From Glandiceps talaboti (lineage: Eukaryota; Hemichordata; Enteropneusta; Spengelidae), in NCBI RefSeq assembly GCF_964340395.1, contig NC_135565.1:13289209-13353208 (forward strand): a DNA stretch of 64,000 nt, in the 5' to 3' direction. A model generated the notes under the pieces. The model was not told the DNA's origin. It did no database searches and saw only the letters and a program-made list of their open reading frames with translations. Of this stretch, positions 1 to 12,492 are shown in pieces (position 1 is the first letter of the stretch; each line of letters starts with the position of its first letter). Made by a program: the position numbers and the translations under genes.

Positions 1-136
1 GTCCTAGAAAGGATAAGAGATTTGTTATTAATAGTTCATCATTATCTTGGATAGCTTAACCCTTCAAACAATCTTCAACTCGAGGAAAAATCTATGAAAA
101 TGCGTTGTTTTGATATTGTATGCGCGTGTTTATTTG

Positions 137-275
137 TTGTCTGTCTGTCTGTCTGTCTGTCTATCTGTCTGTCTGTCTGTCTGCCTGTTTATTGTGTGGA
201 TGTTTGTTTGTTTGTTTGTTTGTTTGTTTGTTTGTTTGCTTGCTTGCTTGTTTGTTCGCTTGCTTGCTTGCTTGT
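137..275. repeat. (TGTC)n and (TTTG)n microsatellites
   Basis: Tetranucleotide runs: TGTC from about 137 to 185 and TTTG/TTGC from about 203 to 275. They lie in the intron just 3' of the SRCR exon and create spurious Cys/Val/Leu ORFs on both strands. Confidence 0.9.
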
Positions 276-318
276 TTGTATTGTGAAAGCGACAAATGAC
301 ATGTTTTGTTTTACTCAC

Positions 319-1072
319 AGTTGCATCTGGGTCTAGCCACTAGATTCTTGTCACATGACTTCGTAATATTAAAGACACAGTCAAGTATTGATAATTCGTT
401 TCCAGTACAAGCTACGTTAGTCAACCATTGCTGTCCTGTCGCGTTACTTTCTACTGCGTTGACGCTCGGAAACATAGCATCCGGGTAACCTAGATAGCAA
501 ATTAGGTTCAAAAATAGAATATATGAATTAGCATAACATCATAATATGAAATACATATTGATGCAAGTCTGTAAATCTAATTTCTCAGCGACACAGTCCT
601 GTTTTAGACTTTATTGGGAATTGGTGTCATTTTCCAATTCCATTACTCATGAATTAATTTTGCAATTAACGTACGTATTTGTCAACGTTCTACATTAACC
701 AATGCTACCTACCCAACTCTCGGCAGAATACATCAGCATCGGACCGTTCCCAGGTATCATCGCCACAGACCGATAACCAACCGATGTCGGGTACGTTGAC
801 TTCGGCTTTCCCATGCTGTGGTATAGCGCCACCTACGAGCCGTACAGTCCCTTCGTCTTCTGTAAAATCGAGCACACACAAACATACGTCATAAGATTAA
901 TGGAGTGCAAGTAATGCAATAAATCATACATAGTAATCAAGTATATAAATATGCAATATTTTATCATTGTTATATGAAATTGGTGACAAAGTCTTTTATC
1001 AATTTATAATTTCTTGCAGAAACTTGGATCTGCAGGATCACGAAACTTTACTACAGTGTGATAATACTACTG

Positions 1073-1104
<32 letters not shown>

Positions 1105-4100
1105 GGTGGTGGTGGTGGTGGTGTGCTGCTATTATTCTTGTTATCATCTATAGACTGTATCAGGACATAAAAAGTCTTATTGATTTGTAATTGCTTACAG
1201 GAACTCTGGTTCGCAGGATCTACACAAACCTAGCGTGATAATGTTGTCCTTGTTGTTTTCAGCTAACTTGTCTCACTACAAACAAACGTAAGCTTACTAG
1301 TAATTATGCAAATGAATGTATAGATATTAACAACTTCTCTAAGCTTAGGGCCTTCACCATCAGTGGCCACATCACCACAGCGAAACTTAAAGCTAGCAAT
1401 TATTGAAAGCGGATCTGAGATTCGCTACACAAAGAGAATAATCATGGAAATCGAACAAACGGAGAGATGATGAATGGAATACTTGAACTTCCCTGCCTTA
1501 ATACTGCTTATTTATAGTAACCTCATATTTGATATTTAGTGTCGTGGAATTCAAGCCTTAACACAGCTATGAGGAAATTGTTTGCTTGGAAATTCCAAGT
1601 TGTTCGCAGACTGACACAAATCCCCATGGGAGATTTTTTTTGTCTTTCTTTTTTTTAGTCTCATAAGGCTAACCAATCTGATTAAAATCTGATGTAGTGA
1701 AAGCACCTAGATGTCTTTATTTACTTCCATTTCCATTGTTTTGTGTCATTTGTTTTGTTCCGGATGATCGCCTCCTTCCCACAAGCGATGGAAATAGAGG
1801 TAAATAAAAGACATTTAGCCGCTTTCACCGCATAAAATTTTAATCAGATTAAATCCAGAAAACAGGACTTCAGAAAATAGGGTAGGTAGGTGGGATTTTA
1901 TTTTATTTTATTTTACATTTTATTTCGTCAAATGTTTTCTGATTTTTTATATTAATTTTACGTTATGTAAAAGATATTATTCTCACCATATATATTTCCC
2001 AGGTACTCAAAATGCAACGCGTTCACCAGATTCTTTCGTAATCACTCACCCAGGTAGTCATGATTTCATACAAAATAACGCAGTTGTGTATTTTTTATAA
2101 CAAAATTATTGAATTTAAATAAAGAATGAAATAATCTCAGAGACTTAAGCAAGTCTAAGTTATTTGTAATGAATATCGTAACCATGGTTTCCACAACAGA
2201 AAGACCAAAAAGCTGAGCTTTTAGTATTAATCAAAGAGGCAAGTTAGGCATTGGAACTCCACTCAATACCTCACCAAAAGAAAATAATTAAAACTATAAG
2301 AGGAAAGAAATCGTCGGATTTGATAATAAGAAATTATTATATTCTTAGTTTACACGTGTCAAAAGTTACAGTTTATTGTGAAATTAGGAGAAACCAATAT
2401 AGGCAATTAATTTGTCAAATTTACATATTAATTTACCGCATTACAATTCTCTCCGATGCTAAAGTGTGACCAATTGAGAACTTCCCAACCTCGAATTTCC
2501 GAGGTTAGTTAATATGCTAAGCTGGTAGAAATGTGTTAATTGGCCTCATCATCTATATCAACAGAAATAAAGAAGTGTCGGGTATTTGCATAATCTTCTT
2601 TTTCATCTTTTCATTGTATGCATGGACACTCATCAGACCCCTATTGAAAGTTGTCTTGCTGCTAGACGTTCGGGCTTTCTCCCGACGAAGTTCGCTGTGA
2701 TGGCGAACGCCCATCCTTGTCGTATTGTAAATTCGGAATAACACCTGAGGTCTAGCAGCTAGACTAGGACATGAGTAGCTGTGGCCAGATTCATAGGAAG
2801 TATTTATAGAAGGAGCACAGAAACTTCAAAGGCTTATTTATTCTTTATTGTTTAGTATAATGTCGTAGTTGTGACGCGAACTTGGCCGCTTTATAATGAA
2901 CACGCAGGACAATAGCCACCTTAGCTCTGAAATATGCTTTGAGAACTTTCTGTCAGCAGTTGTGTCGCAGTTCTCTGAGTGCACATTTCCAAACTTTGAC
3001 CCGTCTTTTTTACACCTGACCCCATGAAGACGCGACATTACACAAATATCCATTATCGGATAAAATCTAATTTTAAAGTCTAGGTTAGATGCTTGCTCTG
3101 ATTCACTTTTTTATGATATTATCCTATAAAAAGTACTCTGTACGTGCGAAGAGTAATATTAGAGTCTAAAATTCGATTTTGTTGGCGTCTGTCAAATCGC
3201 TACCTAGTCTTGCTGCTAGATGTTCGTGCTTTCTTTCGATACTATAAGCGAACGAAGTTCGCAGTGAGGGCTTGCCTTGGATGTTCCATCCTCGATAGCG
3301 ATGTTCGGTCGTGTGTCGTATTGTATCGGAAGAACATCCGAGGTCTTGCAGATAGACTAATCGCTACCATGAAAAGAGGCCAATGGTTTGCGTGATGTTG
3401 AAAATAAAACGTCCATACGATTATTATATTGAAACGGCTTAGTGAATACACACAACTAGCACTTGTATAAACGGAGATGTGTTCCAACTCAGACTCAGAC
3501 CACTAATGAATATTTTCAGTGGTCTGAGGTTACACAGACAAGGAACACAAAATTGCAGTCCCGCGCTTTTATAATGTTTTGCACTCGCAAATCCGTGATC
3601 AAAGAATGTACACTTGCTATTGAATCCAGGATGAATAAAGTTTAACGTTGTAAACCTTTCTCGAATATATTCTGACAGTGATGTTGAATTTGAGGGAAAA
3701 TTCTGTTTGATAATAAAATAGACTAGCCAAGATTACTGACTACATAGCTCTTGTGTGAGCAGTGAAGTGAAAACAGCTAGTGTACTTCCCGTTTCTCGGA
3801 AAAGGCAACATTATATCGCCCTTCACATGCTATTGTTTGTCATATCCCTTCGTCGCTAAAATTAACAGAGACGAGAAAATGACGGAAATGCAAGTTATCG
3901 AACATTCAGGACAAACACCCTTTTCAGTTAGAAAAACTTCCCTTTTTGAAATGGAGATTAGTCCCCAGCATCATGTTCACAAACCTGCGAAGAGGCCTTG
4001 ATTGACACAACAGTGTACAGTCATGGACACAGTCTATCTGAGAGACATTCCTTACTGTTCACAAATATAGACATTTCTACTAGGCTACATCCATTTCGTA

Positions 4101-7000
4101 GGGTCTATGATCCATCTCAGACCGGTTGACCACTAGTGGTCTGAGGGTCCATGTCGCCCTGCTTGCATACGGAGTAAGTCGCCTACAAAGAGACAGTTGC
4201 TTACCTGAAATGCTAGTAACTAAAGATTTAACGCATCTGTGTTCAAATATCAGCAATAAATTAAATCGACTATTTAGTAATTTTACCTCGCCTTGGCTAC
4301 AAAAGTACTAGTCCCAGTCCGGAGGACCAGAAATCCCGAAATCACAAGTTCAATCGTAATTTATGCCCAAGTGGACGCCTGATCAAATGTGGCGGAGTTT
4401 GTAAGGCGGGATTTTGAAATCAGTCGGAACTGGAAAAGTTCCGATTTCGACACTTTTTGTGATCGTACCAGCGACTACTATCGTCAAAAAGATGTAAAAT
4501 GAGTACATATTCGACCGATTGCTAATATTTGATAGCTTTATAAAAAAAATTATATGTAATTATTTTGTTATTGGTGCGAAAGTATTTTGTTTTCGCACTC
4601 GCTATAGGACGGTTACTTTTCGTAGGACGGTGTTGAGCGAAACGCGTGCACCGTCTGCAAGCAGCACTGTGAGCCATGGTACAACATCTGAGCACAGACA
4701 AGGAACACAGTTTCTTGTCTGTGATCTGAGGTACAACTACTGACCATTATCGGATTGAGAGGTGTCAACGAGTTCCAGCAAGATGCTTAGTTTAGACAAA
4801 CAAGTTTTATTTACACATAGCCCCAAAACGTAGGCTGGTGGCGTTATTCACCATATGGGTAGAGGTGTAAGAAGGTGCTAAAAGGTGTTACTTTTAGCAT
4901 CAGCAGAATTGTAATGGCTACGTCATACATCATTCTTAGAATAATTATCACAAAGGTCGATGGTTTGTATGTAACTAAAACCCACCAGGAGCCTCTCAGT
5001 AGTTTAACATCCCGTATGTTGTTAGCCAAGTTATTGTCTTTGAACATAAAATATGGATTACCCTGGTCGCTCTACATCACGGCAACCCGTGTCTACGTCA
5101 CTACGGTGTTTGAAATATACAGTATTAAAATGTTCCAAATCGCCGATATTTTTCCGATTTTTTATATTATTCCAAAATATTTTTTCTTTATTCAGTAGGA
5201 AAATAATCGTGACCTGGAGGGGGGTGTTTCACACTCGTATTGAAACTCCTCGTAGTGACAAGGCCCCTTAGATCACTAATATATTCCCGGGCTGGATGAA
5301 GAAAAATATCGGCCGGGGGAGTAAATATTAAATTGCTTAGCTTCTCGGTGATAGCATATATTCACGTCTGTTGTTTATATTGGACTTGCCTCGCGAGATT
5401 TAATATATGGACTACTATAATTTTAATACTAATTATCTAAACGTTGTATCGTTTCATCCGCAAGAATTCAATTCCAGTAGTTCCAATTAATCAAACGCTT
5501 CACGGTTATCAGGAAATATATAGTAATCACGTTTATAATTGAATTTATGTATTTTTGACCTTATGCATCAATCGATACATCAAACGAATCCAGTGTGACG
5601 GGGTGGTGCCTCACAATAAATAATGTAAGAATTTAAATTACACTGCTTGTTGCCGACCTTGACTTGAGATATTGTCTAATGAATAAATTATTTGAGCATA
5701 TATATATGAACAGATTATGGAAATTCTGTATGAACAAAACGTGATATTAACCAGGTCCATGAAATTTATCTAATAGGACTTATATCATATGCCAGTAAAC
5801 AAACAAAGCTACTGTGCATGAACACAATTTACTTGTTAGCAGCTTCGAAATCGTAGTCGACAGACTAGCCATACTGCGGCCATCGCTGGGAGGCCACCAT
5901 TGGGCCACCATTGCTGTATTTATAGTCTATTAATAATGGAACATAGTCTAGATATAGGCAGGACAAGTACATGTGTTGTATTGACATGTAAACAAGATGG
6001 GGGTCACACGTTGTATGCATCTACACACGCCAGTAATAGTTAGTACAAATAGTAATGACAAACCGATTTCAGACTTAAACAAACTGCAGACGACATTTGG
6101 CTTCAGGGTCAAGGACACACATTCTCCAAACAGGCAGAAAATACTACACGTGACAACCAAACCATTCCAGGTGTGTGTGCTGTTTTTTATAGTATGTGGG
6201 CTAGGTCAAAGTTCATATTAATCGTCCGCAACAGTGGCACGGTTGTAGGTGTTATTGTAATGACCCTCCTTCAGATATCAGTTATTACACGGGTCGATAT
6301 GGCCAATAACAATTTATTTGCAGATAAATGGTGTGATTTCAAAGAAACCGTGTACAGATTGAGGCATTGTGAATGTAATTAACATACGCTTCTTAATCGT
6401 CAAAGAATTGGTGTTACAGGAGACCTAATCTATTGACAATAGTTGACTGTGTTGCTGTTGTCGCCGTTAGTAGTGCTGCCAGGGAGAGGGGTGGCAGTGG
6501 TGCAGGTGGCATTTACTGCACACACGAGGTGTTTTGCTGTATAGAGGCCATTTCTCAGTTCCGAGTGCAAGTTAGTACAATAGCCTGGTGTGAACAAAGA
6601 AAGACTGAAAAAGAAAGCGATTTTGACTGTAGACAAAAGACACATTTAGATTGGAGTAATTCAATTTGTACCAATTGTAGTCGGTTAATTATGGCCCCGT
6701 TATATTATACTGTCCCAAGGACAGTGGACGACCATGCTTCTACGTAGTTATATAGTCTCTCTGTATTTTAACTAATTTTCAGTCGACTGACATTTCGTGT
6801 GCTTGCCTCTAATCTTTGTAACAACTGGTGAAAACAAACTGACCCCGTTTAGGTATGGTCTGAATAGTATTAAAATCAGACCGGAAAATGACCCTCCATT
6901 GCAAACTTAAATAACAGGCCAGATCAAACTTACCTTCGCCATATGCAGTACTGTGGCCTGACCCCAGTAAAACACACACCAGCGTCAACACCTGTAACAT
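319..7000 (-). CDS. SRCR-domain receptor/secreted protein, 5' part (gene continues off left edge)
   Basis: I see three exons. The signal-peptide exon, 7000-6934, starts MLQVLTLVCVLLGSGHSTAY and ends in phase 1 at a GTAAGT donor. The first SRCR half, 859-713, includes the motifs VRLVGG, VCGDDTW and FCRELG; its acceptor is ...TTTTACAG and its donor GTAGGT. The second SRCR half, 489-319, includes GYPDAM, VACTGNE, ILDC and a terminal RCNC before a GTGAGT donor. All junctions are phase 1 and the joined frame is open. Scavenger-receptor cysteine-rich domains are extracellular ligand-binding modules. The exon structure matches receptors A and B downstream, so this is probably another member of the cluster, but whether WSC/CUB/sushi exons follow lies outside the window. 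The roughly 6 kb first intron could hide another exon; I saw none. Confidence 0.8.
1069..1122. repeat. (GTT)n(GGT)n microsatellite
   Basis: A GTT run passes directly into a GGT run. Intronic; the poly-Val/Gly ORF across it is an artefact. Confidence 0.9.
1675..1855. mobile_element. Foldback MITE-like element (~180 bp)
   Basis: The left arm begins AATCTGATTAAAAT and continues through GTGAAAGC and ATGTCTTTATTTAC. The right arm is its approximate reverse complement and ends ATTTTAATCAGATT. There is no coding capacity. The arms are diverged, so this is an old copy. Confidence 0.6.
2640..3362. repeat. Two diverged copies of a dispersed ~120-155 bp repeat
   Basis: Copy 1 (about 2652-2765) and copy 2 (about 3208-3360) both begin GTCTTGCTGCTAGA and share CGAAGTTCGC, GTCGTATTGTA, CGGA and a terminal GAGGTCT followed by TAGACT. 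The ends are partly complementary (TAGCAGCTAGAC against GTCTTGCTGCTAGAC), which suggests a small foldback element. Family unknown. Confidence 0.5.
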
Positions 7001-9268
7001 CTCATAAGTGATACGGTACTCCAGACGGCTTGAGTAGCTGTTACTACGTCAGGTTCACGCGTAAAATGTGACAACGTTAACGTCAGTGTCACTTCCCGGT
7101 TCAATGGTCACAGACACAGTAGGGTTGCTACAGTGAATACAACACAGGTGACAATTTACACATGAATACAGACCATCCTTGAACCGTATGCAGTGCGGGC
7201 AATTGTACCGATAGCGATTGTAAACAGGCTTTCAAATCAAAGGATGGGTCACGTGATATATATCAATTCCCGCCTCCATACCATAAGTAGTTAAATCCAA
7301 AGATATGTTGGAGTGACACTTCACAAGTCAACGACTGATATAAGTGCTATAGATACGTCGGAGGAAGATTTATTCACCAATAGATTTACCCTGCTGCTGC
7401 TGGGTGACCACGTAGTTTAAGTACACTGTCTGCACTAGATGTTCGCAGTACCTCAGACCACTTGAAAGTGGTTGTTTTAGGTAGAATTCAGAAATTTCGA
7501 TAACAATGTAGTTGCAAGCGGGTTTTCATGGCCATGTGTATCCTGCCTGAAATGGCGAGATTGTTGTTGACTATGGCAATTTTTATACTAAAAGTCGTTA
7601 GAGCACGAAGAGGTTTCACTGTCGTACCTATTGAAACGTGGCACCCTTGCCCAGCGGCAAAATACAACAGACATAAAAAACAACAATGCAATCCGTGACT
7701 TGAATATTTGTTTAAGTCAATACTCGGACTAGTGACACTATTCCTAAATCAAGCCACGCTAATCAAATAAAACAACAGAAATCAGATTTGTCTAGAAAAT
7801 TCCAAAATTTACGTATCTCAATCTTTTCTCAATAGTATGCGAAACAACCACCCATGGTTTTGTCTTCACCGTGTCTTATTTCGTTTCCCTTTTCAACCGT
7901 TTTCATAGTTGAGTGGTCTCTGGTTAATACAAAGGTGTTAGTTAGGGTCATACTATTCAAGCCGTTGTGTCTAAAATACCTTCCTGTTATTCAGTTTCTT
8001 GTCGTGACTGCAAAGAAATGATTTCTCCATGGACCAGTGCAGTGAAAACACTTGCCAAATAACAATCATGTGACTGCATGACGTCATGTATTAGGTTTCG
8101 AACCATGAAAGCCGTGTATATTCAGCTAGCTTGTGTGTTAGAAGTGGAAACAGTGACGTCATATGGTGTTTGTAGAGTGAAAGGCTGCCATTGTGCTATA
8201 GAGGAGCTTTCATATGCAGAATAGAAATCTTGAATTATAATTGTATTACCTAATTCACATTACTGACATTGTATCTGTGTTGGGACTTGACTAAACACAT
8301 TAATAACATATTTGGCCACACACAAAAAGAATTGTTTCTGGTCAGGAGAGTTTGTCTAAAATGGTGCGACGACGCGATTTTTTTTTTGATTCTCAACAAC
8401 CCTGTCACACAGTTACTGTTCTTTTTATTTGGTACTCTAGAGCAGGTGTGTATGTGGGGCAGATGTTATTTGCTTGTTCATGGCTGGCTCTGTAGTTGTC
8501 TTCACTGAAGTACAGAGGGTGATTTTTGTGTTTGCTATAGATCTAGAAGAAAAAAGACTGACGCGGGGGAATTTTAAGTTATGCGCACTGACCAGAAACG
8601 ATGCTCTCCTTTTTTGGCCTTTGTTACTGTTTTATTCAGGACAGCGTCCAACCATCGTAATTTCAGATCGTTTTTCTCCATTATAAGCTTATTCATGTTA
8701 AGCTTACGCCAATTAATTAATTTGCTAACTTTTGAAAAAATATTGGTTGTATGTCATTGAAAATAACAACCAATCATCAACAATTGGAGTAGGCAGAGGA
8801 CGGGCTCAAATTTCAGGGAAAATAAGTAAGTAGTTCTATGAGCAATAAAACCGAAAATGGGCAATACAAGTTTTATTTGGAACTTTTTTGTTAACAATGA
8901 AAATACAGCTGCATTTGTATATGTACTTAATATTTAAAAAGCTGCTGGAACACTTAACTGTTTTTGTTAGGTATAATGGCTTACACATCATATACACTGA
9001 ACAGTACGAAATCACCTGTGGGCAAATGTATTTGTGCACCTATACACATGATATGGTACAACAAGTCGATTCACTGACGCATTGGTTTTGGGGTCGGCTC
9101 CATAAAATCAGCGCCCCCAACGCGATCATGATTTCAACCTGTTAATGTAAATACTTATAGATAAAACTACTTGTAATTAACATATACAATGTCTAATAAG
9201 TTATTGTTAGAATTTCAATGGTTTTCTGACCAAAAATTATATACTTCAGTTACAGCTATTGTCGCTTT
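7001..9268. other. Intergenic region between the left SRCR gene and receptor A
   Basis: This contains the 5' flank of the left SRCR gene. A stretch at about 8370-8660 is a diverged copy of sequence at about 60070-60380 (see that repeat). I find no supported exon here; the ORFs of 60-80 codons have no domain motifs. Confidence 0.5.
8370..8660. repeat. Dispersed repeat, copy 1 (partner near 60070-60380)
   Basis: It shares GTTACTGTTCTT, GTGTGTATGTG, ATTTGCTTGTTCATGGCTGG-like sequence, GTTGTCTTCACTGAAGTA, GACGCGGG and CTGACCAGAAAC with the 60 kb region in the same order and orientation. No terminal repeats were identified, so the class is unknown. Confidence 0.6.
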
Positions 9269-9606
9269 TAAGTGGCCATATGGATGAGGAGTGGGTATTT
9301 ATTTTGGATTTTCAATTTATATAACAATTTTACCATGGATTCCTACTTGAAAAATCAATGTAAAACGATGTACGCCAAGTCCTTGTTTGTAACTCCATGC
9401 ATTGCAAAAGATTAATAAATGTGTAAACCCTTTGTTGTTTTACAAACTTTTTACACCTTTTTTGCAATGAATTGTGTTACAAACAAGGACTTGAGATACG
9501 TTGATTCATATTGATTTTTTCAAGTAGGAAGCCATGATAAAATTGTTTTATAATTTACAATACAAATCCAAAATAAATACCCATTCCTCATCCACATGGC
9601 CATTAT
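9269..9606. mobile_element. Long-TIR MITE, family 1 copy 1
   Basis: The ends are AAGTGGCCATATGGATGAGG on the left and an approximate reverse complement on the right. The two arms match for more than 100 bases, including TATTTATTTTGGATTTTCAA, and the centre holds TTACAAACAAGGACTTG and its mirror. It has no coding capacity. The same family occurs at 51297-51650 and 63271-63627, where TTAA-like ends are clearer. Confidence 0.8.
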
Positions 9607-10226
9607 AATAATGAAATAAATCTCATTTTACATTATCCCTCAACGTGGTTGAATTGTGTTGAATATTCAACTTTGTCATTTTATACATTAAGTTAATTTC
9701 ATTCACTGAGACGAACTCAAGGAAACGTCTACGTCAAGTTTTATATCGTTACGTAACAATAAAATTTGTGGTCAAAACAACCTTTCGTCAACTATATTTT
9801 TTGAAAGGTTATATGTCAAATTATATAATAAAATTCAGAAGACACGTCATAAATACAACAGAATTTGTCATTTCCATAACTTAATTAATTAATCATTTAA
9901 ACATATATGTTTTCTTTGGACAAGGTTAGCATATATTAATTCCAGTATCAGCTTATACCTTATGTAGTAATATCTATGAGTATATATCGTACAAGATATG
10001 TAATTTACGGGTAGGGATACAAAACTATTACGTCAGCAACTTTTCATTGTTTATTTGTCACTCGTCAAGGTATCATTGTTTTAGTACTTCTGTTTTAGCA
10101 CGTATATGTAAATATGTTTAGTGAAGCGAGATTAATATTTCTGGGTATATATATATCGAGTCTTGGAATGCTATAATTTGAGAGTGATGTCATATTCTCA
10201 ATTGATGTTTTTGTACTCATCAGTTG
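9607..10226. other. 3' flank / probable 3' UTR of receptor A
   Basis: AT-rich sequence downstream of receptor A's stop codon. On the minus strand an AATAAA lies at 10055-10050, about 170 bases past the stop, and is a candidate polyadenylation signal. Nothing else recognised. Confidence 0.5.
10050..10055 (-). terminator. Candidate polyadenylation signal of receptor A
   Basis: AATAAA on the minus strand, about 170 bases downstream of the tail exon's TAA. Position is plausible; no cleavage-site data. Confidence 0.4.
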
Positions 10227-12492
10227 TTAGATTTGATAGATACTTTCATCGTCATTGTCACGAGGCACATCCAACTCCGCGTATTCCACATCGGGTTCGT
10301 CATCGTTTTTGTCTGCAGATTCATACAGGACATTGTCCGTCATGACGTCACTCTCACCACCATATTTGGTAGTGTTATTTAAATTGTCACCTATGTCTGA
10401 ATACTCAACATCGTTGATGACGTCATCGGTAGATTCGTACAAGACATTGTCTACCATGGCGTCATTTTCATGTTCATTTTTGGCAGTATCTTTTTTCGGT
10501 TCATCTAGGTCTGAATATTCAACCGTGGACATGACGTCATCCGTTGACTCATAAAGTATGTTGTCGGTCATTTTGTCAGTATTTTTGGCATTTTCCTCTT
10601 TAGGAACATCTATTTCAGCATAGCCAGAACTCTTCCTGGCGTCATCGTTTTCAACCGTGGACATGACGTCATCCGTTGACTCGTAAAGTATGTTGTCGGT
10701 CATTTTGTCAGTATTTTTGGCATTTTGGTCTTTAGGAACATCTATTTCAGCATAGCCAGAACTCTTCCTGGCGTCATCGTTGGTATTATAGCTCGCTTTC
10801 CGAACCATACCTCTCTCCTTCGTTTCCATAACAGCATATTTGTTTTCTCCTTGGTCAGTTTTACCCGCACTCTTTTGCAGAAGATCTCTATCTAAAATGT
10901 CTCCGTCCGCAAGATCGGCAGATTCATAGAGTACATTGTCCGTCATGTCGTCACCCTGATCATCGTTCTTTTCAGTTTCGACATCGTTCTTCTTACCATC
11001 ATTAATGTCTGAATATTCAACACCGAGAATGACGTCATCGGTAGACTCGTAAAGCACATTGTCAGTCATGACGTCATCCTTCTCGCAATGTTCTGTGGTG
11101 TCGGTTCCATTACCATCTATGTCAGAATACTCAACATTGTAAATGACGTCATTGGTCGACTCGTAAGCAGCATTCTCAACCATAACGTCTTCTGTTTCTA
11201 CCAAACAAGGGGCACTTTTTCCCATGTCACCTTCTCCAAAACAATCTTTCTTTTCACTGGTAGATTTTGCAGTTTTCCGGTCGGTGATTGTCTTCTCGTC
11301 ATCGATGTCTGTATATATAGTGTCTTCAGGGTCAGTAGTATCGTCTAAAACGTAGTCTCCGTTTTGTTGCTTTTTGTCGCAAAGTTCACCGTGTCCATTT
11401 GCAACAGTTTCTCCTGTCGCGAAACCGTCATAAAGTACGTTACCAGTTGAGTCTGCACCAAGGTCATCATTAACGGTAGAATATACATCTTCCTGAACAT
11501 CGTCCTCGCGAAAACTCTGGATGACATCGCCAACACTCACCCCTTTGGTCTCATTTTTATTCCCAATCATCTGCGTTCTTAACAAATCCTTACCTTCAAC
11601 ACGAACGGGTGACAATTTGGAGTCGGTGTATTTTTGCTTTGGTAAATTTGACACTTTGGTGACAGCACCATTCTTAGCGCTCTTATACGAAGAATCATCA
11701 ATCGTTGGTATGTTTTCATCGACATGTGCATCTCTTCTGTCATATGTATTACCAACTTCAGGTTTGTCAGTTCTCTTATTCTGTTGTCTTGGATACGGAG
11801 CATCGTTCTTGTCTTTGTTCGATGTCAACGAAACATCAGTGTGATTTTTATTGTTTGTATGTGAGCATTCAAGACTCTTGTTTCCTGTGCTTTCTGAATG
11901 ATCGGCATCCTTTGATTTAGCCTCAACTTCGCCCTCTTTGTTGAGTTTTTGTCTGACGACAGCTTTGATGTCTTGAACTACTTTGAACATATTCCGCCCC
12001 GGATCTATGTTCATATACACATCCATGGAGTGAGAGTCGTCTTTCTGTGTGTCTGTCTGGGTGGACGTCTTGTCTGTTTGGGTGCTCATCTTTTCTGCCT
12101 GGGTGCTCGTCTTGCCTGTCTGGCTGGCTGTCTTGTCTGTCTTGGCTGTCGTTTTGTCCTTCTGGGTGGCAGTCTTGTCTGACTGGTTGCTCGTCTTGTC
12201 TGTCTGGGTGCTCGTCTTGTCAACAATTGGTTCAATGTCAAGAGCAGTCTGTTCAACTTTGCTTTCTGTAGATTTAGGGTCCAATCTTTTTTGTGTCTCC
12301 GTCGTGTTTTTGTTGCCATTCGAGGGGTGTACTTTTGGTTTGTTGACAGTTGTATACATATTACGTATGTCTTCACTTTCCTGTATATCTACGCTGACAA
12401 CTTTGTTCTCTCCTTGTTCATCTACGTCAGGACTCCTGTTCAGAAGATTTAAGGTATCATGTTTCTTCGTCGCAGCTTTAGACTTCCTGGAC
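10227..12492 (-). CDS. Receptor A last exon: 754-aa cytoplasmic tail with repeated tyrosine motifs
   Basis: One exon encodes the whole tail: acceptor TTGTTTTAG, stop TAA at 10227. The N-terminal part is basic ([12 protein letters not shown]), then comes a run of eight heptads (DKTSTQT type), then a very acidic, low-hydrophobicity C-terminal half. That half carries seven YES(T/A) modules such as [10 protein letters not shown], paired mostly with VEYSDI or VEYSDL. VEYSDI (three times), VEYSDL, VEYAEL and SGYAEI (twice) fit the ITIM consensus (I/V/L/S)xYxx(I/V/L). TIYTDI fits the ITSM form TxYxx(V/I), and VYMNI contains a Grb2-type YxN. By family knowledge such motifs recruit SHP-1/SHP-2-type SH2 phosphatases or adaptors when phosphorylated; that they do so here is inference. 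The tail shows no kinase or other folded domain. Confidence 0.85.

Larger units (their letters stand above)
860..6933. other. Large first intron of the left SRCR gene
   Basis: No convincing exon seen. It holds a GTT/GGT microsatellite (about 1069-1122), a foldback element (1675-1855), two copies of a dispersed repeat (about 2640-2765 and 3205-3362) and several short snapback hairpins near 3485-3535, 4110-4145 and 4685-4735. The short ORFs here have no domain signal and do not fit splice phases. Confidence 0.5.

Noticed and set aside
7488-7691. Minus-strand ORF with hydrophobic start as an alternative first exon of the left SRCR gene
   Set aside because: No GT donor in the phase required by the SRCR exon. 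The exon at 7000-6934 has a clear signal peptide and a phase 1 donor.
10300-11200. Repeated TGACGTCA palindromes (CRE-like) across the receptor A tail
   Set aside because: They sit in coding sequence at the same codons of the repeated module (Asp-Asp-Val-Met/Ile). They are explained by the protein repeat, not by regulation.
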